Assembly: GCA_947454135.1 (NCBI GenBank)
Contig: CANGJI010000031.1
Coordinates: 1-32,274 of the forward strand
Direction of reading: 5' to 3'
Source: Sphingomonadaceae bacterium
GTDB lineage: Bacteria; Pseudomonadota; Alphaproteobacteria; Sphingomonadales; Sphingomonadaceae
DNA: 32,274 bases
Under the pieces are notes generated by a model. The model searched no databases, was not told where the DNA came from, and was given only the letters and a program-made list of their open reading frames with translations. Every line of letters starts with the position of its first letter. Positions within the stretch are counted from its first letter, which is position 1. The position numbers were made by a program, and so were the translations under genes. Below, one piece after another: positions 8,255 to 17,504 of the stretch.

Positions 8255-8317
8255 GGGTAGACAAGCCTCCTGCGCGGCGCAAAGCTGCGCGCAAGGGCCA
8301 TGCAGGGGGCGCATGCT

Positions 8318-10306
8318 ATGACGAGCGAAGACCGGATGCTGGGAATGGACCGCGCGATTTCCCGGCGCGATTTCGTGAACGGCGTTGCAACTGCCGCGCT
8401 CGCCGCGAGCGTGCCGGGCGCGGCACAGGCAGCCGGCAGCAAGGCTGTCGTCACACCGGAAAACGACCCCAATCCCTATCCCCCCGCGCGGCAGGGCATG
8501 CGCGGCTCGCACGCCGGCACTTACGAGGCCGCGCACATGCTGCGCGACGGAACGCTCAAGCTGGCGGACGCCGAGGACAGCGGCGAGGCCTATGACCTCG
8601 TCATCGTTGGCGGCGGGCTTTCGGGGCTTTCTGCCGCGCATTTCTTCCAGAAGCGGGTGGGGGCTGGCGCCAAGGTGCTGGTGCTCGACAATCACGACGA
8701 TTTCGGTGGCCATGCCAAGCGCAACGAATTCCGGGTGAACGGCAAGCTGCTGCTGTGCAACGGCGGCACGCTCAACATCGAAAGCCCCGCGCGTTACGAC
8801 AAGTGGTCGCGCGTGCTGCTCGATGACATCGGCGTCGATATCGCCCGCTATGAGCGCGACAACACCGTCAACGCGGGGCTCTACAAATCGCTGGGCATGG
8901 GCCACGGCATGGTCTTCGATGCGGAGACGTTCGGGGGCAAGGACGTGGTCCTCGGCCTCGGCGGCGGTTGGCGCGGCGGGGCGATCGAGCCCGAGAAGCT
9001 GGAGAAGGCCCCGCTCACGCCCAGGGCGCGTGCGGACCTTGCCCGCCTGTTCGCGAAAGACCAGCCCGATTACCTCCCCGGCCTCGATGCAGCGGCCAAG
9101 AAGGACTGGCTGGCGCGCCATTCGTACAAGGAATTCCTCACCGAAAAGGTCGGCGTCGATCCTCAGGTCTACTGGCTGTTCCAGATGATCGGCATGGCCA
9201 GCTTCTGCGTCGGCGGGGATGCCGTGCCTGCGCTGTTCGCGTGGGTGCAGGGCTATCCGGGCTTCTCGGGCATGGTGCTCGGCGAAGTGCCCGCCGATCT
9301 CTTCGCCGATCTCCCCGGAGGTCAGCACGGCCGCCAGCGCGAGGGCGACAAGTCGATCCACTTCCCCGACGGCAACGCCACTCTGGCGCGTCTGCTGGTG
9401 GCAAAGCTGGTGCCGGAGGCCACTGCGGGCCGCTCGCAGGAAGACATGGGCACCGCAGTGATCGACTATGGCGCGCTGGACCGCCCCGGCGCTCCCACCC
9501 GCATCCGCCTCTCGAGCGTTGTCCTCAACGTGGCGCACAAGGGCGATCCTGCCAGCGCGGGCGAAGTCGCGGTCCACTATGCCAAGGGGGGCAAGCTCGT
9601 CGAAGTTCGCGGCAAGGCCGTCATCATGGCCTGCTGGAACATGGCGATCCCCTACATGATGCCCGAACTGCCCGCAGCCCAGAAGGAAGCGCTGGCCTAC
9701 GGCGTGAAGGGGCCGATGGTCTACACCAGTGTCGCCGTTACCAACTGGCGGCCCTTCGTGAAGCTTGGCGCGGCGAACTTCCATTGCCCGACGATGTTTC
9801 ATCAGGAAGTCGGCCTCACCGAAGCGGTCAGCCTTGGCGATCTCAAGCACCCGCAGAGCCCGGACGAGCCGATCGTGCTCCACCTCGTCAAATACATGAA
9901 CAAGCCGGGCCTCCCCCGCCGCGACCAGCACCGGACGGGACGCGCCGAACTGCTCGCGATGAGCTTCGAGACGTTCGAGCGCGAAACCCGCCGGCAATTG
10001 CAGCGCATGCTGGGCAGCGCAGGATTTGATGCCGCACGCGATATTGCCGGCATTACCGTCAACCGCTGGGGTCACGGCTACGCCTATACCTACAACTCGA
10101 TCTATGACCCGGTGGAGTGGGTCTACAGCGAGAGCCCCAATCGCCCTTGCGTGATCGGCCGCCAGCCCTTCGGCCTTGTCAGCATCGCCAACAGTGATGC
10201 GGCGGCGAGCCCGCACACCGATGCGGCCATTCAGGAGGCCCACCGCGCGGTGCAGGAAGTGATCGAGCGGCGGACTTATCCCTTCGTGCCGCGGCGGACC
10301 GCCTAA
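8318..10306 (+). CDS. Tat-exported FAD-dependent oxidoreductase, spermidine-dehydrogenase-like
   Basis: A 662-residue flavoprotein. A twin-arginine signal (SRRDFV, 15-20) is followed by a hydrophobic segment and a cleavage-like AQAAG near 40, so the folded FAD enzyme is probably exported to the periplasm. The FAD-binding Rossmann motif YDLVIVGGGLSGLSAA is at about 92-107, with an acidic residue ending the next strand (VLVLDNHDDFGGHAKRNEF). The overall pattern fits the NAD(P)-binding Rossmann group that includes Pseudomonas spermidine dehydrogenase SpdH; the substrate is not provable here. The ATG at 8318 has AGGGGGC about 8 nt upstream; the ATG at 8300 is poorer. The TAA overlaps the stop of the convergent gene at 10303 with no terminator between them. 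Confidence 0.85.
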   Translation: MTSEDRMLGMDRAISRRDFVNGVATAALAASVPGAAQAAGSKAVVTPENDPNPYPPARQGMRGSHAGTYEAAHMLRDGTLKLADAEDSGEAYDLVIVGGGLSGLSAAHFFQKRVGAGAKVLVLDNHDDFGGHAKRNEFRVNGKLLLCNGGTLNIESPARYDKWSRVLLDDIGVDIARYERDNTVNAGLYKSLGMGHGMVFDAETFGGKDVVLGLGGGWRGGAIEPEKLEKAPLTPRARADLARLFAKDQPDYLPGLDAAAKKDWLARHSYKEFLTEKVGVDPQVYWLFQMIGMASFCVGGDAVPALFAWVQGYPGFSGMVLGEVPADLFADLPGGQHGRQREGDKSIHFPDGNATLARLLVAKLVPEATAGRSQEDMGTAVIDYGALDRPGAPTRIRLSSVVLNVAHKGDPASAGEVAVHYAKGGKLVEVRGKAVIMACWNMAIPYMMPELPAAQKEALAYGVKGPMVYTSVAVTNWRPFVKLGAANFHCPTMFHQEVGLTEAVSLGDLKHPQSPDEPIVLHLVKYMNKPGLPRRDQHRTGRAELLAMSFETFERETRRQLQRMLGSAGFDAARDIAGITVNRWGHGYAYTYNSIYDPVEWVYSESPNRPCVIGRQPFGLVSIANSDAAASPHTDAAIQEAHRAVQEVIERRTYPFVPRRTA

Positions 10307-10752
10307 TCCTCGAGTGCGGCGAGATCAGGCTCGACCCAGCCGCGCCGCGCTTCCACGCTGAACAGGCGCTCCGTCGAATAGAAGCACAGCGGCCAGTTGC
10401 GGTTGCCGATTTCGCTTTCCAGCAGCGCGTTGACGGCTTCCACCAGCGCCATGCCTTGCGGCAAGGTCTGCGCAAAGGCCCGCACCCCGCGAATGTAGAA
10501 CTGCGTCAGCGTCTCGTGATAGCCGGCGCTGTCGGTGTTCTCGCCGCCTGCCGCCACGTTGTAGCTGCGGATTGTGTCCGGCATGTCGCGCTCGGGCAGG
10601 AAGTCTTGCCTCTCGCGCAGAAGCCACAGGCATGCAGCGAGATGTGCCTCATGCGTCCACTCCGCCTTGGGCAGGGTGCGGGCCAGCAGACCCTCGCCGA
10701 CATGGCGCACCGCCGCATCGTCGGCGAACAGGCGGATCGGATGCGCGGGCAT
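10303..10752 (-). CDS. Unrecognised 149-aa protein with conserved-looking His motifs
   Basis: I do not assign a function. The 149-residue product is soluble with no signal peptide. It contains AEWTHEAHLAACLWLL, then IRSYNVAAGGENTDSAGYHETLT, then a C-terminal ERLFSVEARRGWVEPDL. The three His (WTH, EAH, YHE) with nearby Glu and Asn look like an active-site or metal-site arrangement, which is inference. The start ATG at 10752 is supported by GAAGGA about 6 nt upstream on the minus strand. It begins only 19 bp past the intrinsic terminator of pckA, so expression would need read-through or a promoter inside pckA or the terminator. Its stop overlaps the stop of the convergent FAD oxidoreductase. 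Confidence 0.8.
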   Translation of the reverse strand: MPAHPIRLFADDAAVRHVGEGLLARTLPKAEWTHEAHLAACLWLLRERQDFLPERDMPDTIRSYNVAAGGENTDSAGYHETLTQFYIRGVRAFAQTLPQGMALVEAVNALLESEIGNRNWPLCFYSTERLFSVEARRGWVEPDLAALED

Positions 10753-10770
10753 GGCAATTCCTTCGGGCAC

Positions 10771-10803
10771 AAAAAAGAGGCCTCGCACAGGGCGAGGCCT
10801 CTT
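10771..10803 (-). terminator. Rho-independent terminator of pckA
   Basis: Read on the minus strand, a perfect 12-bp stem (arms at 10803-10792 and 10786-10775) with a 5-nt loop runs straight into a T-run (plus-strand A-run at 10771-10776). It starts 26 nt after the pckA stop. This is the clearest intrinsic terminator in the window. Confidence 0.92.
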
Positions 10804-10828
10804 GCCAGATAGGGATTGTATTTTGTGC

Positions 10829-12433
<1,605 letters not shown>

Positions 12434-12832
12434 AGTCGGTCTCCCATGGCGGGTCTGCCAGTTGCCCGGGCCGATTTGGGCTCCGGACGAGGCATGCCCC
12501 GCGTTGCAATCACACCCAGAATGCTTTCGTCCGCCGGCGAATCCGCAGCACTACTGCATACGAATGCGCTAGGTCCGTTTTGGCGCATAGCCACCCCGCC
12601 ATGCTGCGTCAAATGCCCTCGCGGCAACCAAGTTTTTTGCGCGGCAAGTTGCACCGCGTACAACTACCCAGCGATTGTGCCGGTTTTCGCGATGGTTGCC
12701 AGTCGTGAGCCGAACCGGTAATCGAAAGCCCCTGCCAAGCCGCCAGCCAGACCGGAAGCCACCCTGTCCGACGCCATCCCATCTCCGGTTACTGCACCGC
12801 GCGCGGCACAGCGTGCCGGTGATGATCCCAGG
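12434..12832. other. 399-bp intergenic region between pckA and chvI
   Basis: No convincing gene lies here. On the minus strand it holds a plausible sigma-70 promoter for pckA (12584-12612). Around 12621-12660 a GCGGCAA...GCGGCAAG near-repeat beside a six-T run is AT-richer than its surroundings and could hold regulator sites. The 111 bp before chvI are open in the chvI frame from 12722, with no ATG. I see no clear chvI promoter. Confidence 0.6.
12584..12612 (-). promoter_or_regulatory. Putative sigma-70 promoter of pckA
   Basis: On the minus strand TTGACG (12612-12607) and TATGCG (12589-12584) are separated by exactly 17 nt. Transcription would start near 12577, leaving an untranslated leader of about 145 nt before the GTG of pckA. 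The -35 box is near consensus, but the -10 box is weak. Confidence 0.45.
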
Positions 12833-13549
12833 GTGATCGCGCTCGTCGATGATGACCGGAACATTCTCACCACCGTGTCGATCGCGCTTCAGGCCGAAGG
12901 CTTTGCCACGCGGCTCTATTATGATGGCGCCGCCGCGCTGAAGGCGCTCATCGAGAATCCGCCGGATCTTGCCGTCTGCGATATCAAGATGCCGCGCATG
13001 GACGGGCTCGAACTTCTCCAGCGCCTGCGCGAAAAGAGCCAGTTGCCGGTCATTTTCCTCACCAGCAAGGACGCCGAGGCGGACGAGGCGCTCGGCCTTG
13101 CGATGGGGGCCGACGACTATATTGCAAAGCCCTTCAGCCAGCGCCTGCTGATCGCCCGCATCCGCGCGATCCTGCGCCGTTCGGAACTCGCGCGTAGCGA
13201 TGGAGCCGGACTCGCCGAACCGGGCGAGGAAGCCCAGCCGCTGCCCGAGCCGATCCGCCGCGGCCGCCTAGTGATGGACCCGGCACGCCACACCGTGACA
13301 TGGGACGATGCCGCGGTTTCGCTCACTGTCACCGAGTTCCTCATTCTCGAGGCGCTGGCCTTGCGCCCGGGTGTGGTCAAGACACGCAACCAGTTGATGG
13401 ATGCGGCCTATCACGACGATGTCTTCGTCGATGACCGCACCATCGACAGCCACATCAAGCGGTTGCGCCGCAAGTTCCGTGCGGCTGACGCGGATTTCTC
13501 CGCCATCGAGACGCTCTATGGCGCCGGATACAGTTTCACCGATTCCTGA
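12833..13549 (+). CDS. chvI: Response regulator ChvI (OmpR type)
   Basis: A 238-residue OmpR-family response regulator. The receiver has the acidic cluster [10 protein letters not shown] (Asp6-8), phospho-acceptor Asp50 ([13 protein letters not shown]), Thr77 (FLTSKD) and Lys99 (YIAKPFS). The winged-helix DNA-binding domain covers about 140-238, with [31 protein letters not shown] and the final GAGYSF. With ChvG it senses envelope or acid stress in rhizobia, Brucella and Agrobacterium. The start is uncertain: GTG 12833 gives the normal N-terminus but has a poor ribosome site, and the frame stays open to 12722 without an ATG. It is divergent from pckA and overlaps chvG. Confidence 0.93.
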   Translation: MIALVDDDRNILTTVSIALQAEGFATRLYYDGAAALKALIENPPDLAVCDIKMPRMDGLELLQRLREKSQLPVIFLTSKDAEADEALGLAMGADDYIAKPFSQRLLIARIRAILRRSELARSDGAGLAEPGEEAQPLPEPIRRGRLVMDPARHTVTWDDAAVSLTVTEFLILEALALRPGVVKTRNQLMDAAYHDDVFVDDRTIDSHIKRLRRKFRAADADFSAIETLYGAGYSFTDS

Positions 13550-15143
13550 ATTGGCGCCCGAAGCGGCTCGCGGATCCGTGCGCGTGGGCCAGCGTCGCCG
13601 CTCGTGGCGCGTGCGCGGCGTGTCGCTTACGGTGCGCATCCTTGCCGTCAACGTCATCGCGCTGGCCCTGCTGGCGGGCTCGTTCTTCTACCTCGACAGC
13701 TACCGCAAGCAGCTCCTCGCCGAACGCTTCAAGCTGGCCCGCGCCGAAGCCGAAATCGCGGCCATCGCGCTTACCGAAGCACGCCCCGCCAAGGCCCGCG
13801 AAGTGCTGGCAGAAATCGGCACCGCGCAGAAACTGCGCCTCACACTCTATGACGCCAAGGGCGGCCTGATTGCGGACAGCTTCCGTCTCGCTCCGCCTCC
13901 CTTCGCCTTTGCCGATCCTGACAGGGAGGCCTCGTTCACCACCGCTGCGCGCCTGCTCGATCGCGGCGTCGATTTCATCGTCGGCGCGCCGGCAATCGAG
14001 CGTTATCGGGAACCGCCGGAAACAGGCGCGGCTAACTGGCCCGAGATTGCCCGCGCGCGCAAGGCGAAGGCAACCGAGGTCTATCTGCGCTACGCCCCGG
14101 ATCGCACCCCGGTGATCACCGCCGCCACTCCGGTCGGCGACCGGGGCGAAATGCTTCTGGCGCTGCGCAATGCCACGGATGTCACCCAGTCGGTCCGCGA
14201 TGCGCGCCAGTCGCTGGGCATCATCATCGGCGTCGCCTTCCTGCTTTCGATCCAGCTCTCGCTGTTCCTTGCGCGCACGATTGTGCAGCCGCTGCGTGCG
14301 CTGGTCCGCGCTGCGGTGCGGGTGCGGCTGGGGCGTGACCGCGCGGTCGTCGTGCCGCGCCTGCCCGAACGCGGCGACGAGATTGGCCTGCTCGCCCGCG
14401 CCTTTTCCGACATGACAACCGCGCTGCGCCAGCGGATCGACGCGGTCGAAAGCTTCGCGGCCGATGTCGCGCACGAGCTCAAGAACCCGCTCGCTTCGCT
14501 CTCCAGTGCGCTGGAGACGATGGAGAAGATCGATGATCCGGCGCTGCGCCAGCAGCTCGCCGCCATCGCCGCGCACGATGTCCAGCGCATCGACCGCCTG
14601 ATTACCGAAATCGCCGACGCCAGCCGGATCGACGCGCAGTTGAGCCGCGCCACTTTCGCGCCGCTCGATCTGGCCGAGCTCGCCGCCGAGGTCGTCGGCG
14701 CGCGCGGCGCGCGGCCAGATCGCCCGGACCGGGAATCCTATGCGATCAGCATGGTGCGCGGTGGCGGCACCGCCCTAGTGCGCGGCGATGCACTGCAACT
14801 GGAGCGCGTGCTCGAAAATCTGCTCGACAATGCCGTCTCGTTCTCGCCCCCCGGCGGCACGGTCGAAGTTGTCGTCTGGGGCAGCGAGGGCCGCGTGTTT
14901 CTGGCCGTCTGCGACGATGGCCCCGGCATTCCCCCTGCCGAGCGCGAGAAAGTGTTCGAGCGTTTCCATTCGGTCCGCCCGGATGCCGAGGCGTTCGGGG
15001 CGCATAGTGGTCTGGGTCTCGCCATCGCGCGCACGATTGCCGAGGCGCACGAAGGCACGCTGACCATCACCGACCGCCCCGGCGGCGAACCCGGCGCGCA
15101 GCTCGTGCTCGAACTGCCCATGGCCGGGGAGGACGAGGAGTGA
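13518..15143 (+). CDS. chvG: Sensor histidine kinase ChvG
   Basis: An inner-membrane sensor kinase of about 541 residues. One transmembrane helix is near 39-59, a periplasmic domain covers about 60-232, and a second helix lies at 233-254. A HAMP domain follows ([13 protein letters not shown] onwards). The phospho-accepting His319 sits in [17 protein letters not shown]. The ATPase part has the N box ([13 protein letters not shown]), the DDGPGIP loop, the F box [10 protein letters not shown] and the GLGLAIA box. The ATG at 13518 overlaps chvI by 32 bp; a TTG at 13551 or GTGs at 13578 or 13620 are alternatives, since none has a good ribosome site. Its stop overlaps hprK. It phosphorylates ChvI. 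Confidence 0.93.
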   Translation: MAPDTVSPIPELAPEAARGSVRVGQRRRSWRVRGVSLTVRILAVNVIALALLAGSFFYLDSYRKQLLAERFKLARAEAEIAAIALTEARPAKAREVLAEIGTAQKLRLTLYDAKGGLIADSFRLAPPPFAFADPDREASFTTAARLLDRGVDFIVGAPAIERYREPPETGAANWPEIARARKAKATEVYLRYAPDRTPVITAATPVGDRGEMLLALRNATDVTQSVRDARQSLGIIIGVAFLLSIQLSLFLARTIVQPLRALVRAAVRVRLGRDRAVVVPRLPERGDEIGLLARAFSDMTTALRQRIDAVESFAADVAHELKNPLASLSSALETMEKIDDPALRQQLAAIAAHDVQRIDRLITEIADASRIDAQLSRATFAPLDLAELAAEVVGARGARPDRPDRESYAISMVRGGGTALVRGDALQLERVLENLLDNAVSFSPPGGTVEVVVWGSEGRVFLAVCDDGPGIPPAEREKVFERFHSVRPDAEAFGAHSGLGLAIARTIAEAHEGTLTITDRPGGEPGAQLVLELPMAGEDEE

Positions 15144-15568
15144 TGCAGCCGGTCAAGCATCAGGCCACCTGCGTCGCCATCGATGGCCGGGCGATCCTCA
15201 TCGAAGGCCTGCCGGGGGCGGGCAAGTCGAGCCTCGCCCTCGCGCTCATCGATCGCGGCGCGGTGCTGGTGGGCGATGACGGCGTCTCCCTCTTGCGCGA
15301 AGGCGCGCGATTGCTGGCGAGCCCCGTGGCCGAGACGGCTGGCCTCCTCGAAGTGCGCGGTCTCGGCCTTGTCACGATGCCGGTTCAGGCCAACGTGCCC
15401 GTCGCGCTGGTCATCGAACTGACCGGCGATGCACCGCGTTTCATTGAAAAGGCCGAGACGGTCACCCGCCACGGTGCGGCGCTGCCCCTGATCCGCCTCT
15501 GGCCCGAAACGCCCGTGCTCCACCTGCGTGCCGAACTCGCCCTTGGCCAGTACGGCCTGCCAGTCTGA
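15143..15568 (+). CDS. hprK: HPr kinase/phosphorylase, short alphaproteobacterial form
   Basis: A 141-residue protein corresponding to the catalytic half of HprK. The P-loop EGLPGAGKSSLALALI is at about 21-36, followed by LVGDDGVSLL and a C-terminal VRGLGLVTMPV resembling the HprK signature (E-V/I-R-G-x-G). The N-terminal domain found in Firmicutes HprK (~310 aa) is missing, as in other alphaproteobacteria. It should phosphorylate and dephosphorylate Ser63 of the HPr encoded at 17175. The ATG at 15143 overlaps the chvG stop (TGATG); a GTG at 15140 is also possible. GAGGA motifs lie just upstream. Co-translation with chvG ties kinase signalling to the PTS. Confidence 0.92.
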   Translation: MQPVKHQATCVAIDGRAILIEGLPGAGKSSLALALIDRGAVLVGDDGVSLLREGARLLASPVAETAGLLEVRGLGLVTMPVQANVPVALVIELTGDAPRFIEKAETVTRHGAALPLIRLWPETPVLHLRAELALGQYGLPV

Positions 15569-15659
15569 GACAGGTGTCGCATAGCGAAACATTTCTACCC
15601 ACGTCCGTTGTACTTCTGCGGTCTTTCCTTCCCGCATTCTTGGGCGCAAACCGCGTTTC

Positions 15660-16589
15660 ATGTCGGCTGAGTCGCAACCGGAAATAAAACCGCAGCGTAT
15701 CCTGCTTGTCACCGGCGTGCTCGGCGCCGGGAAGACCACTGCGCTGCGCACGCTGGAGGACATGGGCTGGGAGGCGGTCGACAACTTTCCGATCCGTCTG
15801 CTCGATCGCCTGCTGGAAACCGAACCCGGCTCGGCGCAGCTCGATGCGGGCTCCCCGCTCGCGATCGGCTTCGATACACGCACGCGCGGTTTCGATCCCA
15901 TCAGGACAATCGAACGCGTGAAGCGGCTTACTGCGCGGCCGGACCTCGCGGTGACCACGCTGTTCCTCGATTGTGGCGGCTCCGAACTCGAACGTCGCTA
16001 CAACGAGACCCGCCGCCGCCATCCGATGAGCGAGGACAAGCCCGCCGCCACCGGCATTGCGGCGGAACGCGAACTGCTCGAGCCGCTGCGCCGCTGGGCC
16101 GACGTGGTCATTTCCACCACCGATTTTTCCACCAACGATCTGCAGCAGGCGATTCGCGAACAGTTCGGCAGCCACACGCCGCAGCGCACCACGCTCACGA
16201 TCAGCAGCTTCGGCTTCTCGCGCGGGACGCCGCCGCTGGCGGACCTCGTGTTCGACATGCGCTTCCTCGATAATCCGCATTGGGACGATACGCTGCGCCC
16301 GATGTCGGGTCTGGACGCGCCGGTGGGCGAATATATCCGCCGCGATCCTGCATTCAGCGAGGCGTTCACGCGCATTCGTGATCTGCTCCTGCTGCTGCTC
16401 CCGCGCTTCCAGGCGCAGGGCAAAGCCTATGTGAACATCGCATTCGGCTGCACCGGCGGGCGCCACCGTTCGGTGTTCACGGCCGAACAGATCGCTTCTG
16501 CCTTGCGCGATGCGGGATTTTCTCCCACATTGTTGCATCGCAACCTGGGTTCGCGCGCTGCCGATATGGTCGAAGGCACGCAGACATGA
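15660..16589 (+). CDS. rapZ: RapZ / YvcJ family RNase adapter, nucleotide-binding
   Basis: A 309-residue P-loop protein. The Walker A motif is TGVLGAGKTTALRTL (about 18-32), followed by WEAVDNFP (family signature VDNLP-like) and LAIGFDTRTRGFD. The C-terminal half has GFSRGTPPLADLVFDMRFLDNPHW and the highly conserved GCTGGRHRSV, both hallmarks of the family. In E. coli RapZ guides RNase E to the small RNA GlmZ to control glucosamine-6-phosphate synthesis. In alphaproteobacteria the gene travels with hprK and PTS genes, and its role there is less clear. The ATG at 15660 has no obvious Shine-Dalgarno sequence, and 91 bp separate it from hprK. Its stop overlaps a possible 61-codon ORF (ATGA). Confidence 0.95.
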   Translation: MSAESQPEIKPQRILLVTGVLGAGKTTALRTLEDMGWEAVDNFPIRLLDRLLETEPGSAQLDAGSPLAIGFDTRTRGFDPIRTIERVKRLTARPDLAVTTLFLDCGGSELERRYNETRRRHPMSEDKPAATGIAAERELLEPLRRWADVVISTTDFSTNDLQQAIREQFGSHTPQRTTLTISSFGFSRGTPPLADLVFDMRFLDNPHWDDTLRPMSGLDAPVGEYIRRDPAFSEAFTRIRDLLLLLLPRFQAQGKAYVNIAFGCTGGRHRSVFTAEQIASALRDAGFSPTLLHRNLGSRAADMVEGTQT

Positions 16590-16771
16590 AAACCACAAGA
16601 CACTGCCGTCCATCCGGGGAGACAGGCAGGAATCGGGGGAATGGGCATGCACTGGAAGTTGGCGGGACCGATCGGGCATTCAGCCGGATGCGGCACCAGC
16701 CTCAACCGAAATTGCCCATGCTGAACGCGGCGTCCTGCCGCATCGCCCTTCGGAGCCAACCCAACAGATGA
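16586..16771 (+). CDS. Possible 61-codon ORF joining rapZ and EIIA genes
   Basis: This frame begins with an ATG that overlaps the rapZ stop (ATGA) and ends with a TGA that overlaps the ATG of the EIIA gene (again ATGA), so it exactly fills the 178-bp gap. AAGG lies about 9 nt before its start. The product would be basic, rich in Arg, Gly, Pro and Gln (starting MKTTRHCRPSGETGRN), and resembles no family I know. Its main job may be to carry ribosomes to the EIIA start, which has only a distant GGAG. It could also be chance in a GC-rich genome. Confidence 0.25.
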   Translation: MKTTRHCRPSGETGRNRGNGHALEVGGTDRAFSRMRHQPQPKLPMLNAASCRIALRSQPNR

Positions 16772-17172
16772 TCGGTCTCATCCTCGTCACGCACGGCGCC
16801 CTTGCCGACGAATTCATTCATGCCATGGAGCATGTCGTCGGCCGGCAACCCGATATCGTCGCGGTCTGCATCGGCCCTAACGACGACATGGAGCGCCGCC
16901 GCAAGGAAATCGCCGACGCGATTCGGCGGGTCGATTCGGGTTCGGGCGTGATCATCCTCACCGACCTGTTCGGCGGCACACCCTCCAACCTCGCGATCTC
17001 GCTGATGGAAGCTGGCAAGGTCGAAGTGATCGCAGGCATCAACCTGCCCATGCTGATCCGCCTCGCCAAGGCGCGCAATGCGATGGGCGTGCGCGAAGCA
17101 ACAGCCGCCGCGCGCGATGCCGGACGCAACTACATCACCATCGCTTCCGAATTCCTGGGGCAGGACGCCTGA
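16768..17172 (+). CDS. PTS EIIA component, mannose (EIIA-Man) type
   Basis: A 134-residue EIIA protein of the mannose/fructose family. The phosphorylated His9 lies in LILVTHGALADEF. The region VIILTDLFGGTPSNLA and the strand VEVIAGINLPMLIRL are typical of EIIA-Man. No EIIB, EIIC or EIID gene is nearby, so this is probably a regulatory phospho-relay protein rather than part of a sugar transporter; that follows from the known alphaproteobacterial pattern. It is followed after 2 nt by the HPr gene, clearly the same operon. The frame is open upstream, but the ATG at 16768 gives the family N-terminus exactly. Confidence 0.94.
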   Translation: MIGLILVTHGALADEFIHAMEHVVGRQPDIVAVCIGPNDDMERRRKEIADAIRRVDSGSGVIILTDLFGGTPSNLAISLMEAGKVEVIAGINLPMLIRLAKARNAMGVREATAAARDAGRNYITIASEFLGQDA

Positions 17173-17174
17173 GC

Positions 17175-17492
17175 ATGTCAGAACCGTCAAGCGCGAACGC
17201 CGCCGATATCTCCGTGACCACGGCGCGCGAGACGGTACAGATCATCAACCAGCGCGGCCTGCACGCGCGGGCGAGCGCCAAGTTCGTCAATGCCGTGGCG
17301 CGGTTGCCCGAAGGCCTCGACGTCAGGGTGATCAAGGACGGGACCGAAGCACAGGGCGGCTCGATCCTCGGCCTGATGATGCTGGGCGCGGCCAAGGGCG
17401 ACCATGTCGAGATCGTTGTGACCGGCCCGGATGCGGAGGCCGTGCTCATGAAGGTCGCCGGTCTCGTCAAGGACGGCTTTGGCGAAGATTGA
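17175..17492 (+). CDS. ptsH: Phosphocarrier protein HPr
   Basis: A 105-residue HPr. The active-site His30 is in INQRGLHARASAKFV, and the regulatory serine is Ser63 in AQGGSILGLMMLGAAKGD, the expected target of the HprK encoded upstream. The first 15-18 residues (MSEPSSANAADISV...) extend beyond the ~88-aa E. coli HPr. It would take phosphate from enzyme I and pass it to the EIIA encoded immediately upstream. No enzyme I gene is in the window. The next gene begins 12 bp downstream. Confidence 0.96.
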   Translation: MSEPSSANAADISVTTARETVQIINQRGLHARASAKFVNAVARLPEGLDVRVIKDGTEAQGGSILGLMMLGAAKGDHVEIVVTGPDAEAVLMKVAGLVKDGFGED

Positions 17493-17504
17493 GGCCTGGA
17501 CCCT

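Noticed and set aside
8265..8292. TGCGCG...CGCGCA stem between the J-domain and FAD genes
   Set aside because: Short simple-GC pairing with no supporting context; likely chance.
7604..10243. Very long minus-strand open frame (about 880 codons) opposite the J-domain and FAD oxidoreductase genes
   Set aside because: It lies exactly antisense to two well-recognised genes, gives a His/Arg/Ala-rich low-quality protein, and is what GC-rich codon bias produces on the opposite strand.
12822..12836. Tiny leader ATG-ATC-CCA-GGG-TGA overlapping the chvI GTG
   Set aside because: Five codons is easily chance; no ribosome site or attenuator structure supports it.
13401..13517. Upstream extension of chvG inside chvI
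   Set aside because: It is simply the alternative frame of the chvI DNA-binding domain; Ser/Thr/Arg-rich and without domain character.
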